Assembly (NCBI GenBank): GCA_964036275.1
Contig: OZ038434.1
Span: 29,313,925-29,377,924, forward strand
Length of the DNA stretch: 64,000 nucleotides
From: Litoditis marina
Lineage: Eukaryota; Nematoda; Chromadorea; Rhabditida; Rhabditidae
Direction: 5' to 3'
The notes under the pieces were generated by a model. It searched no databases. It had not been told where the DNA came from and saw only the letters and a list, made by a program, of their open reading frames with translations. The position numbers and the translations under genes were made by a program. Shown here in pieces: positions 26,001 to 36,591 of this stretch (its first letter is position 1; every line of letters starts with the position of its first letter).

Positions 26001-26236
26001 ATCATGTACGTGAACACGTCAAATTCGGATTTATCTAACTGTTAACTTCATCGTAGTTTGCACACAGTGCTCACTAGTGCCCCCTTTTACTAGTTATTTT
26101 ACAGGTCACCCAACAGCTGAAACATCGATTCATGCCCTCACCCCCAATGATCAAGAAACGCATCGAGTCACTGATAGAAAGGGAGTATCTGGCTCGCGAC
26201 GCAAACGATCACAAGACGTACAACTACGTGTCCTAA
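14033..26236 (+). CDS. cul-3: Cullin-3, scaffold of BTB-CUL3-RBX1 ubiquitin ligases
   Basis: Complete, 24 exons, 779 residues. Exons: 14033-14101, 14679-14804, 14997-15068, 15543-15629, 16385-16479, 16980-17075, 17591-17684, 18106-18180, 18505-18582, 19020-19109, 19582-19661, 20074-20149, 20681-20791, 21116-21181, 21435-21517, 22001-22088, 22518-22634, 22961-23074, 23559-23687, 24061-24201, 24506-24614, 25065-25183, 25650-25742, 26105-26236. All phases agree. Near the N-terminus it has [27 protein letters not shown] and [17 protein letters not shown], which are diagnostic of CUL3 and lie in the BTB-binding cullin repeats. [16 protein letters not shown] and [17 protein letters not shown] mark the cullin-homology domain. 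[10 protein letters not shown] contains the neddylation lysine (about K723), and the winged-helix end closes in [22 protein letters not shown] and [12 protein letters not shown] resemble the nematode protein. An acceptor (TTGCAG) lies 7 bases before the ATG, fitting trans-splicing or a 5' UTR intron. The exon at 23559 uses a weak TTTTAAG acceptor. Confidence 0.98.
15721..15875. mobile_element. Member of a diverged ...AGTAAAGTTGTCCGAATAGCC... family
   Basis: Left CTCTAGTAAAGTTGTCCGAATAGCCACAA and right GGACTTTACTGGAACTGGTGTATG form loose inverted ends. Similar ends occur at 4165-4200, 14150-14285, 19876-20040, 21640-21700 and, right end only, 2925-2945 and 13205-13230. Copies are old and boundaries are approximate. 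Confidence 0.4.
16213..16300. mobile_element. Short MITE with CACCGCCAAGG / CCTTGGGGGTG ends
   Basis: An 88-bp inverted-repeat element, TAACACCGCCAAGGGTCTTA to GAGACCTTGGGGGTGTATGG. It is a relative of the copy at 1971-2187 and lies in a cul-3 intron. Confidence 0.55.
17798..17841 (+). repeat. Echo of the 3' edge of a cul-3 exon
   Basis: TTCTATATGCCGACTTTAAG then ATGCCATTTCTCCAGGTATT matches the real exon end and donor at 17649-17693 (GTCTATGAAGCTGACTTTGA then GACGCCGTTTCTTCAGGTAT). The copy keeps a usable donor but has no open frame matching the exon. Confidence 0.65.
20310..20548. mobile_element. hAT-type MITE with poly-C tracts, 8-bp duplication (copy 1)
   Basis: A 239-bp element with ends CAGGGATGACCAAA and TTTGGTCATCCCTG, flanked by ATTACGGT at 20302-20309 and 20549-20556. 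The CAGGG terminus and 8-bp duplication fit hAT transposons. Two poly-C runs lie just inside each end. It sits in a cul-3 intron. Confidence 0.93.
23395..23446 (+). pseudogene. Ghost copy of the 5' edge of cul-3 exon 19
   Basis: TTTTTCCCGTTTTTAG followed by ACCTTCGAAGAGCACTACCTGCGC repeats the real acceptor and exon start at 23541-23582. The copy has the better acceptor (TTTTTAG against TTTTAAG) and encodes [13 protein letters not shown] before diverging, with a stop 29 codons in. Use of this acceptor would derail the cullin frame unless a second splice follows. Confidence 0.75.
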
Positions 26237-28554
26237 ATAGAAGACCTAGTCCTTTGAAACGTGTAAAATTGGGTCTTTTTTCTGTTCTAGTACGAATTTG
26301 ACAATACAAAGCTGTGTTTAGAACTGAAAAAAAAGTCCAGTTCTACAATTGTTTTGAATGGATCGGCTTCTAATTCCTATACCAAATACTCTGGAATAGT
26401 TCATTGTCACCCCTTCCTTTAAGCTAATGTTGTATCGTATCTCATCCTAATCCGCCCCCCCCCCCCCCCCCCCCCCCTATTCAATAGTAGTCTGTAGATA
26501 GTGTGATGGTTGTCTGGTTGTCTCGTAGCCGGTATCTGGGAACCAAATTGGTACCTCTTTTGATCTATTGATCTTTTCGCGTGTCAGTTGCATACAAGTG
26601 GTTTTCTGCGGTTATTGTGCAACGTCGTTTATTTATTCGCTCGCTTTCTTTAAAATGTAAAACGAGTCACACCTCAGAAAGCGGTACTGTAAGTGCCAGT
26701 TTAGCTGAATTTGAGGAATTTTGATGATTGAGGTGTGATTTCGCAGTTTTGATCTATCAACCTCTCGGTGGTTCTCTATTCAGTAGTGCCTTTCTTCTCA
26801 GCTGTTCCTTGTGCTTAGTGGTCCAAACTCAGAGCAGGCGCTCCAATAGGCACACGAGAGAGACGCAGACAGTGAAAGGAAAGTCAATTTGCACCCGTTT
26901 CATGCTATAACTTTCAACATGAAGGAACAGTAGTTTTCCGTGCTTGAGCGCTTGTTTTGAGCATTTATCCCATTATGTTAGATATCGTTTTTCATGGCGC
27001 GAAAATTGGCAGTACATTCAACTATTTATCGGTCCCCGACAATTGCGTAGGATTTGGTGTTGTTTTTTGTCATTTGGTAACCGCGGTTGAGTAATCGAAA
27101 TCTATTATTTGTGTAGCAGCGGTTATCTTTTGTGACTTTTGCGACCACCCACTCTAGTTGCGTTTACACGCAACAGCAATTGTGTTTTGTGTATTTCTTT
27201 TCTCTCTCCGTTTTCTGCATCATATTTCGTATGTCTTCTACTATTCGCTTGTCTCGGGTAATTACCAGTAACCCCCATCAACTGATTTATCGATTTATTG
27301 ATTGGATCTGCAGTTCCGATTCTTCCAAGTTCTCCATGTATTATAGTAGTGTTATATCTGGTCAAATGAATTGGTGGAATAGTTGTTGTTTATTTTCTGG
27401 TAAACTTGGCGGAATTGCCAGAAACGGTTACAAAAAATCTATGTCCAAGGGAACCTGGGAAATTCTGGTGTTTGGAACTATAGGATTTCACCACTTTCAA
27501 CCGAAAAACAACTAGTTTCTCAAAATAACTTACTGATATCAGTATTAATATATTCATTCAAAGTTTCATTGGCACGATGCCAAAGTCTCAGTGGAAATGG
27601 AGAGAACCCCGAGAACTAAAAACTGAGTGGTGGGCGGCTGTCGCTCCACAGCAGACCTGGCAGCGTAGCAAACCTTTCAAAATCTCATGAGATACCTCAT
27701 GAGCTTCTCATGAGATTCTATTGATTGCTATGCTACAGAACTTAGAGCTCGCGAGTAGCTCATGAGGTATCTCATGAGAAACTCAAATAAACCCCTCTCA
27801 TGAGATTTGAGAGATACGAGAGAGAATCGGAATAGGTTGTCGATTACCTACCAGTTTTTGTGCGATCCGGTCCGATCCGCTATTGAACGCAAAAAAACCG
27901 GCGTTCATACAAATGCCAAAAACGATAAATTATAACACATTGAACTTTGTAATACTATTCGTATGTTTCAAAACAAATTTTTCCGTGAATTATTTTATAA
28001 AGGCGTATTTTGGCAACCTGGATCAATTATCACAACGTACCGTACCTTCGTTCCACCCGGGACCGTCTGCCCACCTGTACCAAGAATCGATGTTACAGTT
28101 CGCTTCCCGAATTTTAGGGTCATGACCTTTCCGTCCGTTTTTGATCTTTTGATCGACCCTGTTATCGATTAGTGTTATTACTTTATTTTGTTTATAATTG
28201 ATTTTCATCATGTGGTGGTATTTCGCAGCCAATACTATTCAATTAGGAAGTTAAATTTTCAATACAAGGCCAATTATCTGTTCAAGCGGGACTTTCGTTA
28301 ACCTGTTTGCGGAATTGGTCACTAAAAACCGGTTTTCTCGAGAATTCAGCTCTATTCAGTACTATTTCAACCATAGTTGAGCTACAAGTACGGTCACTCG
28401 TTGTTTCGGATGACATCTCTGTTGTTTTTCCTATATCAACTGACCATGACACAGTACAGGAGTTGGTCTTCCATGCAAAGTTGTCATTGTATCACATGTA
28501 GGTTTTTACATATACGTTAATTTTTCAGGGCCTCTACCGACCAATTTCTACGAC
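26237..28554. other. Intergenic region between cul-3 and the HORMA gene
   Basis: It holds a run of 23 C at 26455-26477 and the CTCATGAG-word hairpin at 27655-27815. A fragment at 27565-27620 (TTGGCACGATGCCAAAGTCTCAGTGGAAATG) belongs to the element family of 53.4 and 56.8 kb. Other open frames here have no protein-like features. Regulatory sequence for the HORMA gene is presumably present but not recognisable. Confidence 0.55.
27655..27815. mobile_element. CTCATGAG-word palindromic element
   Basis: CTCATGAGATACCTCATGAG, CTCATGAGATTCT, GCTCATGAGGTATCTCATGA and CTCATGAGATTTGAG alternate across about 160 bp, with TTGATTGCTATGCTACA in the middle. The same GATTGCTATGCTACA core with ATGAGCY words is at 57093-57195. 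Confidence 0.6.
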
Positions 28555-31500
28555 ATGGCTCCCGCTACCGCTCATAATGTAGCAGCCTCGCCAAAGAAGA
28601 AGGGACGCAAGGAGGTTCGTGACAATGTCTTGGAGAGCTTATTGTGGATAGTTAGTGAAGATCGCGCACTAACGTTCAACGTCGTAACATCAGATTTCTG
28701 AAGCTGAAATGGAGTTATCGCCACTTGATTGAAGGAAACACTGCCAATAAGGCACAACCCCGAGAATGAGTTGTAGTCCGGTTTTACTATTGATTTATAC
28801 ATCTTTTCCGCTTTAATTGTCTAATCAAAACATTTGCGTGAAAATATAAGTCTTCAATTTCGTGTTCAAAACGTTTTTTTTTTGTTTCTAGTGGGAGGAC
28901 ACCTTCCCCGCGGACATCAAGACCGTCCCGGATTCCGTGATCTTCATGAGTCGTTGCCTCTACGTGACGTTCGCTCATATTCTGGAGTCGCGAGGTCTCA
29001 TGCCAAAGGAATGCTTCAAGAAGCATAACGTTGGAGGTAATTCAATTGAAACGCTCCTGCCATTTTTTTAATACAAATTATCGGCGAAGTTGAATTAGGT
29101 CTGACTTTTCAATTATTTGGTGTAATCATTTGAGGTTCGTGGTCAGCCAAATTATTTGAGGTTTGTGGTCAGCCCTCTATACGTTTATATATATACTTGA
29201 ATTGTCACTAGTTATATAGATCGATTTTTTTGCTTGTGTTAGATTTTAGAACAACTGACAACTGTGTTTGAATAATTGAAATGAAAATAATAATAAAAAC
29301 TTGCTCCGTCATCTGATTGGTTAAATAGGAACAGGGTGTCACTGCCGTCTGCACCTATACTATTGTTGATTATTCATAGACGTGTGGTACAATTAGTGGA
29401 TGTATGTAATTAGTATTTGTCGCCTCAAAGTGGTTTCCTTTCACAGTTTATTAGTGTTGAGTCATTATTTCCTAGCGCCTATTTCCTGGATTTATTCGAT
29501 TTTTTCAGACCTTGTTAAGACATATATCATGGACATCCGCCATCCTCTGGGCCTTCGCATGGCGAACAAGTTCCGTGGTGCCGGAAGCGCTATTGAGCTC
29601 GGCTACTTGAAGGAGTTCATGGTGGTCGTCAGCCAGAACGAGGAGAATCCGGACGACGCCATCGAAGTCTTCACTTGGAAAATGGTCTACGGGGAGGACG
29701 GTTACGTCATGGCACAGTTCACAGAGTCAGTTTATTAGTTTGCTTTTCATCTGTTCAATCATAATTGTACGACACCTAGACGTAGTTTTAACTCTAACTT
29801 TGGTTAAATCGCATTTTGATACTGTTAAGATGATTTCATCCTTTAAGTGGCGTTTCGTGTTTAATCCATTTTGAACAAGGTTTTACTTTGTTGTGCAGAT
29901 TTGTTCTTTCTCATCGAAAGAGGCTCTTTCAAGGATATTTTAAGGGTAATATATAACTGTGACAGAATTAGTAATCAGTAGCTGCAATCACCTATTATAA
30001 ATGAGGATTTTTTTAGTGGAGATCAGAAGGTGTTGGCCACTCTTCGCTACCAGGGAATGGAGAAGGTGAAGGAGCAGACGAGAGCTCTGTTGATGCTCGT
30101 TCGCAGACTCTGCCGCAACATCCTCGAGCCGCTTCCATCGGACGCTTTCGCCACGCTCCGTGTCACCTACACCGACAGTAAGTTTTTCTTTACTTCTGTT
30201 ATGGACTAGGTCCTTTTTCAAAAGCTTTCTCTATTTATGTCGATTTCGTACCAGCGGTGAATTACCTTTAACAGCACTCCATTCGGTGTCTTCTGTCTTC
30301 ATTGACTTGAACAAAAATTTTTGTAGAAGATTATTTTCTCTTATCCTCAGCAGTTGTGACTGTTCTTCAGAGCTTGTAGTGTTTTTGATTCTTACCCGGG
30401 TTTTCCCTAAGTTGCCGTTTTGTAAGGTAATGTAGTTTTATTTTCCAGAAACACCCAAGGGCTACCAGGCTGAAGGTTTTTACCGGTCAGAAACACTCTA
30501 CGATCTCAGCCCGGATGCGAAAGAAGTCATTATTGGTGGAGTAGCTTCTGCACATCATAGGTATGTTTATTTTATTCTAATTTGCTTGTCTAATGTTTGT
30601 CTCAGAGTTCGGAAAAACACGTTGCCCGAATACTTTCCCAGAATTGACTCATTTCCCTAATCCTCCATTATCATCTACATTTCTGCCAAAACTAATTTTT
30701 GAAACTATCATCAGCATGATATACATGATTTCTATTCCCGATTTAGGTGTATCTTATCGGCGAAGAGTGTGTATGTGGAGGATGAGTACACCGTGCAGGA
30801 GCGACTGAACGGCAGTGAGGAGTATTCGGATGGCTCTCTCAACAACTCGTTCACTGGTGCTGAAGATCTCGACCAGTCTGCTCAGCCGGACCCAGAACCG
30901 AAACAGAAGGTTTGTGTTCGATCATTTATTTATAGCATGTGTTTCAGCCAATTGCTGTGAAAAAAGTCGGCCGCAGAGCGTAGAGAGTTTGCTATCTCTA
31001 TAGCAAGCAAAATGCTCAGAAACATTGGCGCCAATTAGCAGGAGTTAGCGCTAATTGGCAGAGATACCGTAATCCAAAAATTCAATTTTAATAGAAAAAG
31101 CTGCTGAAAACTACTTAATAACTAAAGAAAAGCAGTAGTACGACTGAAACAGTACACAAGGAGGTTTCTCAGAGTAAAGTTTCAGGAAAAACATCCTTTT
31201 TTCAATATTAATAGGGTAGAAAACAGGTTTTGTCTCTTACGTGTTCATGGGATGAAAATACTATTTCCATCTGATGATGATATGTAAATAAATCTTCCCA
31301 TGGAGGTCGACTATAAACAAACCATACCGAGGTAAAATCATACCGACCCCCACCGACAGCAAACCATACCGAGGGGGTGAAACCCTACCGACCTCCTCAA
31401 TCAACACCGAATATGCATTCACATGTTCTTCTCAACAGTTTTTTGTTCGGAATATGGTGAATGCAAGACAGTCACGATGAAAAACACATGTCAGTAGTGA

Positions 31501-32874
31501 GTACTCTGTATGTTTCGAGGTAGGTATGTATTCACCCTTTCGGTATGGTTTGCTTTAGGTAGGGAATCGGTTTGGTTTCATCTCGTATGGTTTATACCCC
31601 AACCATTGACTTTAAAATGTCGTATATGGACATTTGTGTACACTTTTCAATGTTTTTCGTTGAAAAACTGATTTTCGGCTAGGTGACGTCGCACGAAAAA
31701 TGCGAAATTGGCAGAAGTTGGCAGCCTAACGTAAAAATTGGCATGCCAATTGGCAGGAATCTGTCTGAGTGTCAAATAGTTGTTTCAGTCTTCTCGATTA
31801 ACATAATTTGGCTCACTTTTGTTGAAAATGGTTCTCTTGAAAATTTCGAACAACCGCTGACATTATATATTGTGATTTATGTTGTTTTAGTTCTGGTTAT
31901 GGTTGTGTTTATTTTACAGGCGGTTGCTGAGAAGAGCCCAGTTGTGACAGACAACAGCGAGGAGTCCAATGAGTCGGAGGCGGCCGTCAACGCAGGTAAA
32001 TACTTCTATTTCCTTCCGAAGGCATTCTGCGTAGTGTTTTTTCAGGTGTTTATCTTTTCTGTTGTATCACTCCTTTCGCACACATTTTCTGGTATACTTG
32101 TGTTGCGTGTTACAGTTTTTATTGCTAATATGTTTTACTAATCATTTTCTGGTTTCAGGTGATGCCGGTCTGTCATCTGACAGCAGCACAGCCCGTAGAG
32201 GTCGTCGATCGGCTCAGGGACGGAAGAATCAGAAAGAGGAAGCCCCTGTTGCTGTTGTGCAGCGAAAGAGAAGAGGCAGAGAACCTCAAGTGGTCGAGGA
32301 GGAGCCCGCTGCCAAGAAGGTTGGTATCAACTTGACTACTTTTGAGTTTATTGGTCGGTTTTGGGTATCGTAACGGTCATGATCTACTGAATATCATACA
32401 TGAATGTCTCTTGTTTTTCGTATTGACTGATCATTTATTGGGGTTCGGTTACCATTGAAAAACCCTATAGAAGACAGTTGCCTATGCTCACTCATCAATA
32501 GCGTTTCAGATTGGCACTTTTTACGCCCATAATTGAGAATATTTTATTTATTTATTTCCATCTTTTCAATTCAGTCTATTCCTATTTTGATCTTCTTCAG
32601 ACTCCCATCGCTCATCGTCGACAGACGCCTGGCAGAACTGCCAAGGCCTCAGAGGTGAATAATTTACTCGCGTATTTTGTGGACTCTATGATGACCGCTG
32701 ATTGCCCAAAAAATGTGAAACAATTTTGGGAAGATTTTGCAGCACGTTCCATCTATTAGAGGGTGAGATCGGACTAGCTGTAATATCGAGAAACTTTGTG
32801 CTGCATACGTTCATTATTTATATTATACAATGTACTTCCAGATGACGCCGGGAAGCTCGCCGAACAGACAGTGA
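28555..32874 (+). CDS. Meiotic HORMA-domain protein (HIM-3/HTP/Hop1/HORMAD family)
   Basis: Complete, 10 exons, 393 residues: 28555-28614, 28892-29036, 29509-29725, 30017-30177, 30449-30560, 30747-30909, 31920-31995, 32159-32319, 32601-32654, 32842-32874 (TGA). All phases agree. Family members coat meiotic chromosome axes and bind one another through closure motifs. The short basic N-terminus (SPKKKGRKE) leads into a HORMA domain over about residues 21-235. Landmarks are SVIFMSRCLYVTFAHILESR, DIRHPLGLRMANKFRGAGSA, the YLKEFMVVVSQNEENPDD strand, LLMLVRRLCRNILEPLPSDA and FATLRVTYTDKTPKGYQAEG. This layout and total length match HORMAD1-like proteins. The tail (about 236-393) is disordered, first acidic/Ser-rich, then basic (RRGRRSAQGRK, KRRGRE), so nuclear location is likely. 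An acceptor (TTTTTCAG) lies 26 bases before the ATG, fitting trans-splicing. I cannot tell which paralogue it is. Confidence 0.92.
31013..31775. mobile_element. Element with TGCTCAGA / TCTGAGTG ends in a HORMA intron, carrying a second insertion
   Basis: It starts ATGCTCAGAAACATTGGCGC and ends CAATTGGCAGGAATCTGTCTGAGTG, as the copy at 8484-9224 does. Inside, 31305-31602 is a separate palindrome of CATACCGA/TCGGTATG words running from GGTCGACTATAAACAAACC to GGTTTATACCCCAACC. Confidence 0.6.
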
Positions 32875-33954
32875 ACTGGGTCGTCGGAATGTAGCCCCAT
32901 CTATTTTTAGATTATTTTTTTATATTTCAATTTTCAAATGTTTTTAAGTTGTTTAGTTTAGTTTTTTTGTTGTTTATTATGGTAGTGGTTGATTTATTCC
33001 CACTCCAATGTGCGTTGTTGTTCATTGTTTTCCATGTGTTTTTTTACTTCCTGTGAATGAATTTTTTTTTGTTGCAATGTGTGATTGGCCACTTTTGAAA
33101 ATGTGAACATCGTGTGCGGTAGTCGTATTGAATAGAATGCTATCGTAGTCCTCCGAAGCAACTCGTCGATTTTGGATAATATTCCCTTGCACTAAGTTTC
33201 ATGCAGTTTGAGAGGATCTTTGTTAACTAAACAAGTTGTAACGCATCAAGCATTGTTTATTGTAGCAACTTCTGTTCTCCTAGCAAATCTATACGACGTA
33301 TGGCGGGTATCGTGTTCAAACTACAGCGAAGGTTTGGTCACTTCCTATAAACTAGGCATTGTATTCCATTTTTGTTGAAATTAACAAGTTATACTTCTCA
33401 GGTTAGATTTCAGTTGTTTTGTTTACAACGAGAATGTGGTGACTCGCATGATGTGTCACCAGCAGTCCTAGTTGTTTCACTGAACCAGTACAAATGAGAT
33501 GATATATTTATGCATAATTCAACAAAATCCACTTTTTCTATCACAAATGTACCCAGTAAGGTATTCTCACACAAATTTGAAGTAACATCCTAGTATCCGT
33601 TAACACAAGATACCTATAACAACGTAACAACAGTTCAATGCAACTTATATTTCCTAGTTGTTCGTTTCAATTGTGTTATTCGGAAACGAGGAGAGCCATA
33701 GAAGAACGTCTTTGTGGTGTATTCTGTCCTGCTCAAACTCTTCGGTTTTATTTATTCGCTGAAAAAGTCCTTCGAGAAAATGCTGCGTTCCACTTGTTCT
33801 TGTTCTGCCCAAATTCTCCAACGCGTCACTGCAAAACTTGTAGTTTGATCCGAAAACAGCAGAATTGCTTATTCATAGCGTGAAGTAACAAATACAGCAG
33901 AACACAGCTGATAAACCGTTACTGCCACCTTTTTCAAGATCCTCAATGACTTCG

Positions 33955-34030
33955 AACGGATTAGAACTCGTGGTCGAAATGGCAAGAGACCACTGCGCTA
34001 ACCATTACACCAATTAGCTGCGATAGGTGC
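33955..34030 (-). mobile_element. tRNA-like sequence (SINE head or tRNA pseudogene)
   Basis: Minus strand reads TGGTGTAATGGTTAGCGCAG, TGGTCTCTTGCCATTTCGACC, then GAGTTCTAATCCG. These are A- and B-box-like blocks at tRNA spacing. The B box is degraded (TTCTAATCC) and no acceptor stem closes. Confidence 0.55.
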
Positions 34031-35139
34031 TACACAGCGAACGATTGGACATACTAAATGAATTACGCTCTACATGATTTAGGATAGATGGTATATGATA
34101 TATGTCACCCGTTATTGCAGTGTTTGTAGTTTAGTCACGTTGCTTCTTGACAAAAACTCATTCAACATGGCGCGAGATCAAACTACAACTCACACATTGT
34201 CACTCTCTAAATACAGTATACTTTTGTGACTGTTTTACCACTATGTATGATTACAATACAAACTGTATACACCTCAAAAACTCACGGTGTCATAATGAGT
34301 TGTTTTCTCGGCTCCCACGTTTCCGCTCCGGAACGACATTTTTCCAAGTCGATTGGGGTGATTCGGGTGTCGTACCAGTATTGGTAGTGGCTGAAATGGA
34401 AGTACATTCAAATACATATATACTAGAAGTAAACTTAATAGTCACGTAAAGCTAGCATTCTAACATCGTGCACTTTGTTCATTGCACGTTTCCGAGTTCT
34501 GCTGTGTTTGACATGTTTTACGTGACTGTGCAATTGACTAACAGTATACAGAGGGGCTGAATGTCAGTTGTAGTTTGATCTCGATCATGACCTACGAACT
34601 TCGAACCGAACTACGAATCAAGGGATACCGTGACGTTCGTCGTATAGGCCTGCATTGGAGAGAGCTAACCATTTAGATTGACATATTACGAAAGCTTTAC
34701 TGTTTGTTGACAGAAACTTTCATTTTTGATTCATTTTTGCGAAAATTTTGCAATAATTTATATTAAAAACACTTGGAAACTGTGCTGTTGCGCCGTAGTT
34801 AGTTTTTTAATACTCATTTGAAACCCTATTTTTATATTAAAAACAAATTATTAAACTGACTTGGTAGCGTTCCATACTTTGTGTGAACACGTGTAAACTT
34901 GTTAAAGAGTGGTCTCACGCTAACTAGAAAACACGCTAACAAATTTACTGAGAACAAACATTCCTGATAACCATTAGTAACACTGTGTCATGCTTCTCGT
35001 CAGGCATATTACTTTCACCCTCAATTTACGTTAATGGGAGGTGACTGTACAATGTCGACTCTTAACTCCAGCTCCCCACCCTACCATACATATGTCACGG
35101 TTGGCGCGGGGGTTTTCATTACGAGTCAGACCACGTCTG

Positions 35140-35350
35140 GAACGAAGTGCGATTTGACCCATGCGTGGTCTGAGACCATGGTCAATTGCGGGCAATTCTG
35201 GGGTGACGCAGACCCCGTCTGGAACCCAGAGACCGTATGTATGCACGAAACATCCCGGGCCGGGTTGGGATGCTATCCCGAGCTGAATTGGCCGGGAAAT
35301 AGCTCGGGATAGCATCCCAACCCGGCCCGGGATGTTTCATACATACGGCC
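35140..35350. mobile_element. GC-rich palindromic element, GGCCGTATG family (copy 1)
   Basis: CCGTATGTATGCACGAAACATCCCGGGCC at 35233 is mirrored by GGCCCGGGATGTTTCATACATACGG ending about 35346, with GCTATCCCGAGCT/AGCTCGGGATAGC at the centre. Copy 2 is at 53805-53930, and a fragment (CAGGTTTTATGCATACGGCC) is at 57063. Confidence 0.8.
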
Positions 35351-35569
35351 TCTGGAGGTTCAGAAATTTGCCTTTTACCCCCCACCATTTTCTCCTAGTC
35401 GGGGGGGGGGGGGGCAAACTATCACGGGGGGTGCGATCGTACGGTGCGGGCGAAACTAACATTACCCCCAAAATGAGATATACAGTATACTCCCGGCTCT
35501 CGTTAAGCGACAACTATATAAATACTTCGCTACCGAAAGGAACTACTGACAGCGGTGCTGGCGTGCACA

Positions 35570-35795
35570 CGGAGTTCTTCATTTAACCCGATAGTTCGTT
35601 AATCCTAGCAGTCAACAATTAACCGGGTCACCTGGTTAACCCTTTTGTTAACCACTTGGTAACCCCGAATTTCCCCGAGAATACATTGTAAAAAGGGGTT
35701 ACAAATGGGCTAACAAAAGGGTTAACCAGGTAACCCGGTTAGGGTTACCTGATAGAGTTAACAAAATACCGGGTTCCTTGTGGAATTTCCTTCCA
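35570..35795. mobile_element. GTTAACC-word palindromic MITE (family B), copy 2
   Basis: Left GGAGTTCTTCATTTAACCC and right ACCGGGTTCCTTGTGGAATT match the inverted termini of the copy at 2388-2615, with the same GGTTAACCAGGTAACCCGGTTA words inside. I see no target duplication. Confidence 0.75.
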
Positions 35796-36591
35796 TTTCC
35801 AAAACCCGTTGAGTTCAGGTAGAATTAGAAAATAGAGATAGGAAGGGAGCAACAAATGACCCAGCCGCACGCAACCAAAGAAAGGTGCGAATGATTTATT
35901 ACCAGAACTGTTGGAAAGCAACAGTAGCCGAGATTATTATTTTGAAATAGGAAAACCAGCAACAGTAGCCGAGATTATTATTTTGAAATAGGAAAACCAC
36001 ATACATAGGAAAAATAGGAAAAACCACATAGGAAAATTGGCTACTATCGATAATTTAGTCAACTACTAGTTGTAAACTTATCACCGATAATTCAGTAGAG
36101 ACTTACTTCCATATCAATAGCTTGGTTGTGATGTTTCACTGAGATATTATTAAAACAATGTTTTCAACTCATTGTTTCAATTACTGCATCTTGGTCTGAT
36201 CTGTTTGACATAAGAAAACGGTAATCCCTCCTGAACTGACCCGTGGGAAAACAGTGGGGTCATCAATCTGAACAGGTGCGGTAGCGGACCCTTGAAACCT
36301 CATGAGACTATAATATAGTCTCTCTCTCTCTCTTTCTCTTGGAAGTCCATCACTTGAAATGGAGAAAAAGAGAAAGAGAGTACACAACATATGGGTAGGA
36401 AACATTACATCTGAAGAAGTTTTCTATCTTTGCCAGGAAAGGACCTATTCTTCCAAAACCGGGACTGGGAGCCATTGAGTTTCCAGACATTTGTTGCCCT
36501 TTCAGTTATTTCTTGGTTTTCAGAACTAACAAGAGCAAACAGACAAACAAGTGAATAAACAACAAAAACACACGATACAAAACAAACAATT

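Larger units (their letters stand above)
32875..36591. other. Intergenic region between the HORMA gene and the Arg/Ser gene
   Basis: The two genes converge. It contains HORMA 3' UTR, the tRNA-like sequence at 33960-34030, a GTAGTTTGATC hairpin at 34127-34210, the palindrome at 35140-35350, the GTTAACC-word element at 35570-35795, and a direct repeat at about 35925-35995 (GCAACAGTAGCCGAGATTAT, twice). No credible gene seen. Confidence 0.6.

Noticed and set aside
27132..27515. 127-codon open frame upstream of the HORMA gene
   Set aside because: Composition resembles translated AT-rich non-coding DNA, with no splice context or domain.
35034..35388. Open frames of 68-94 codons on both strands
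   Set aside because: They lie in a GC-rich palindrome related to 53.8 kb. Long frames on both strands follow from its base composition.
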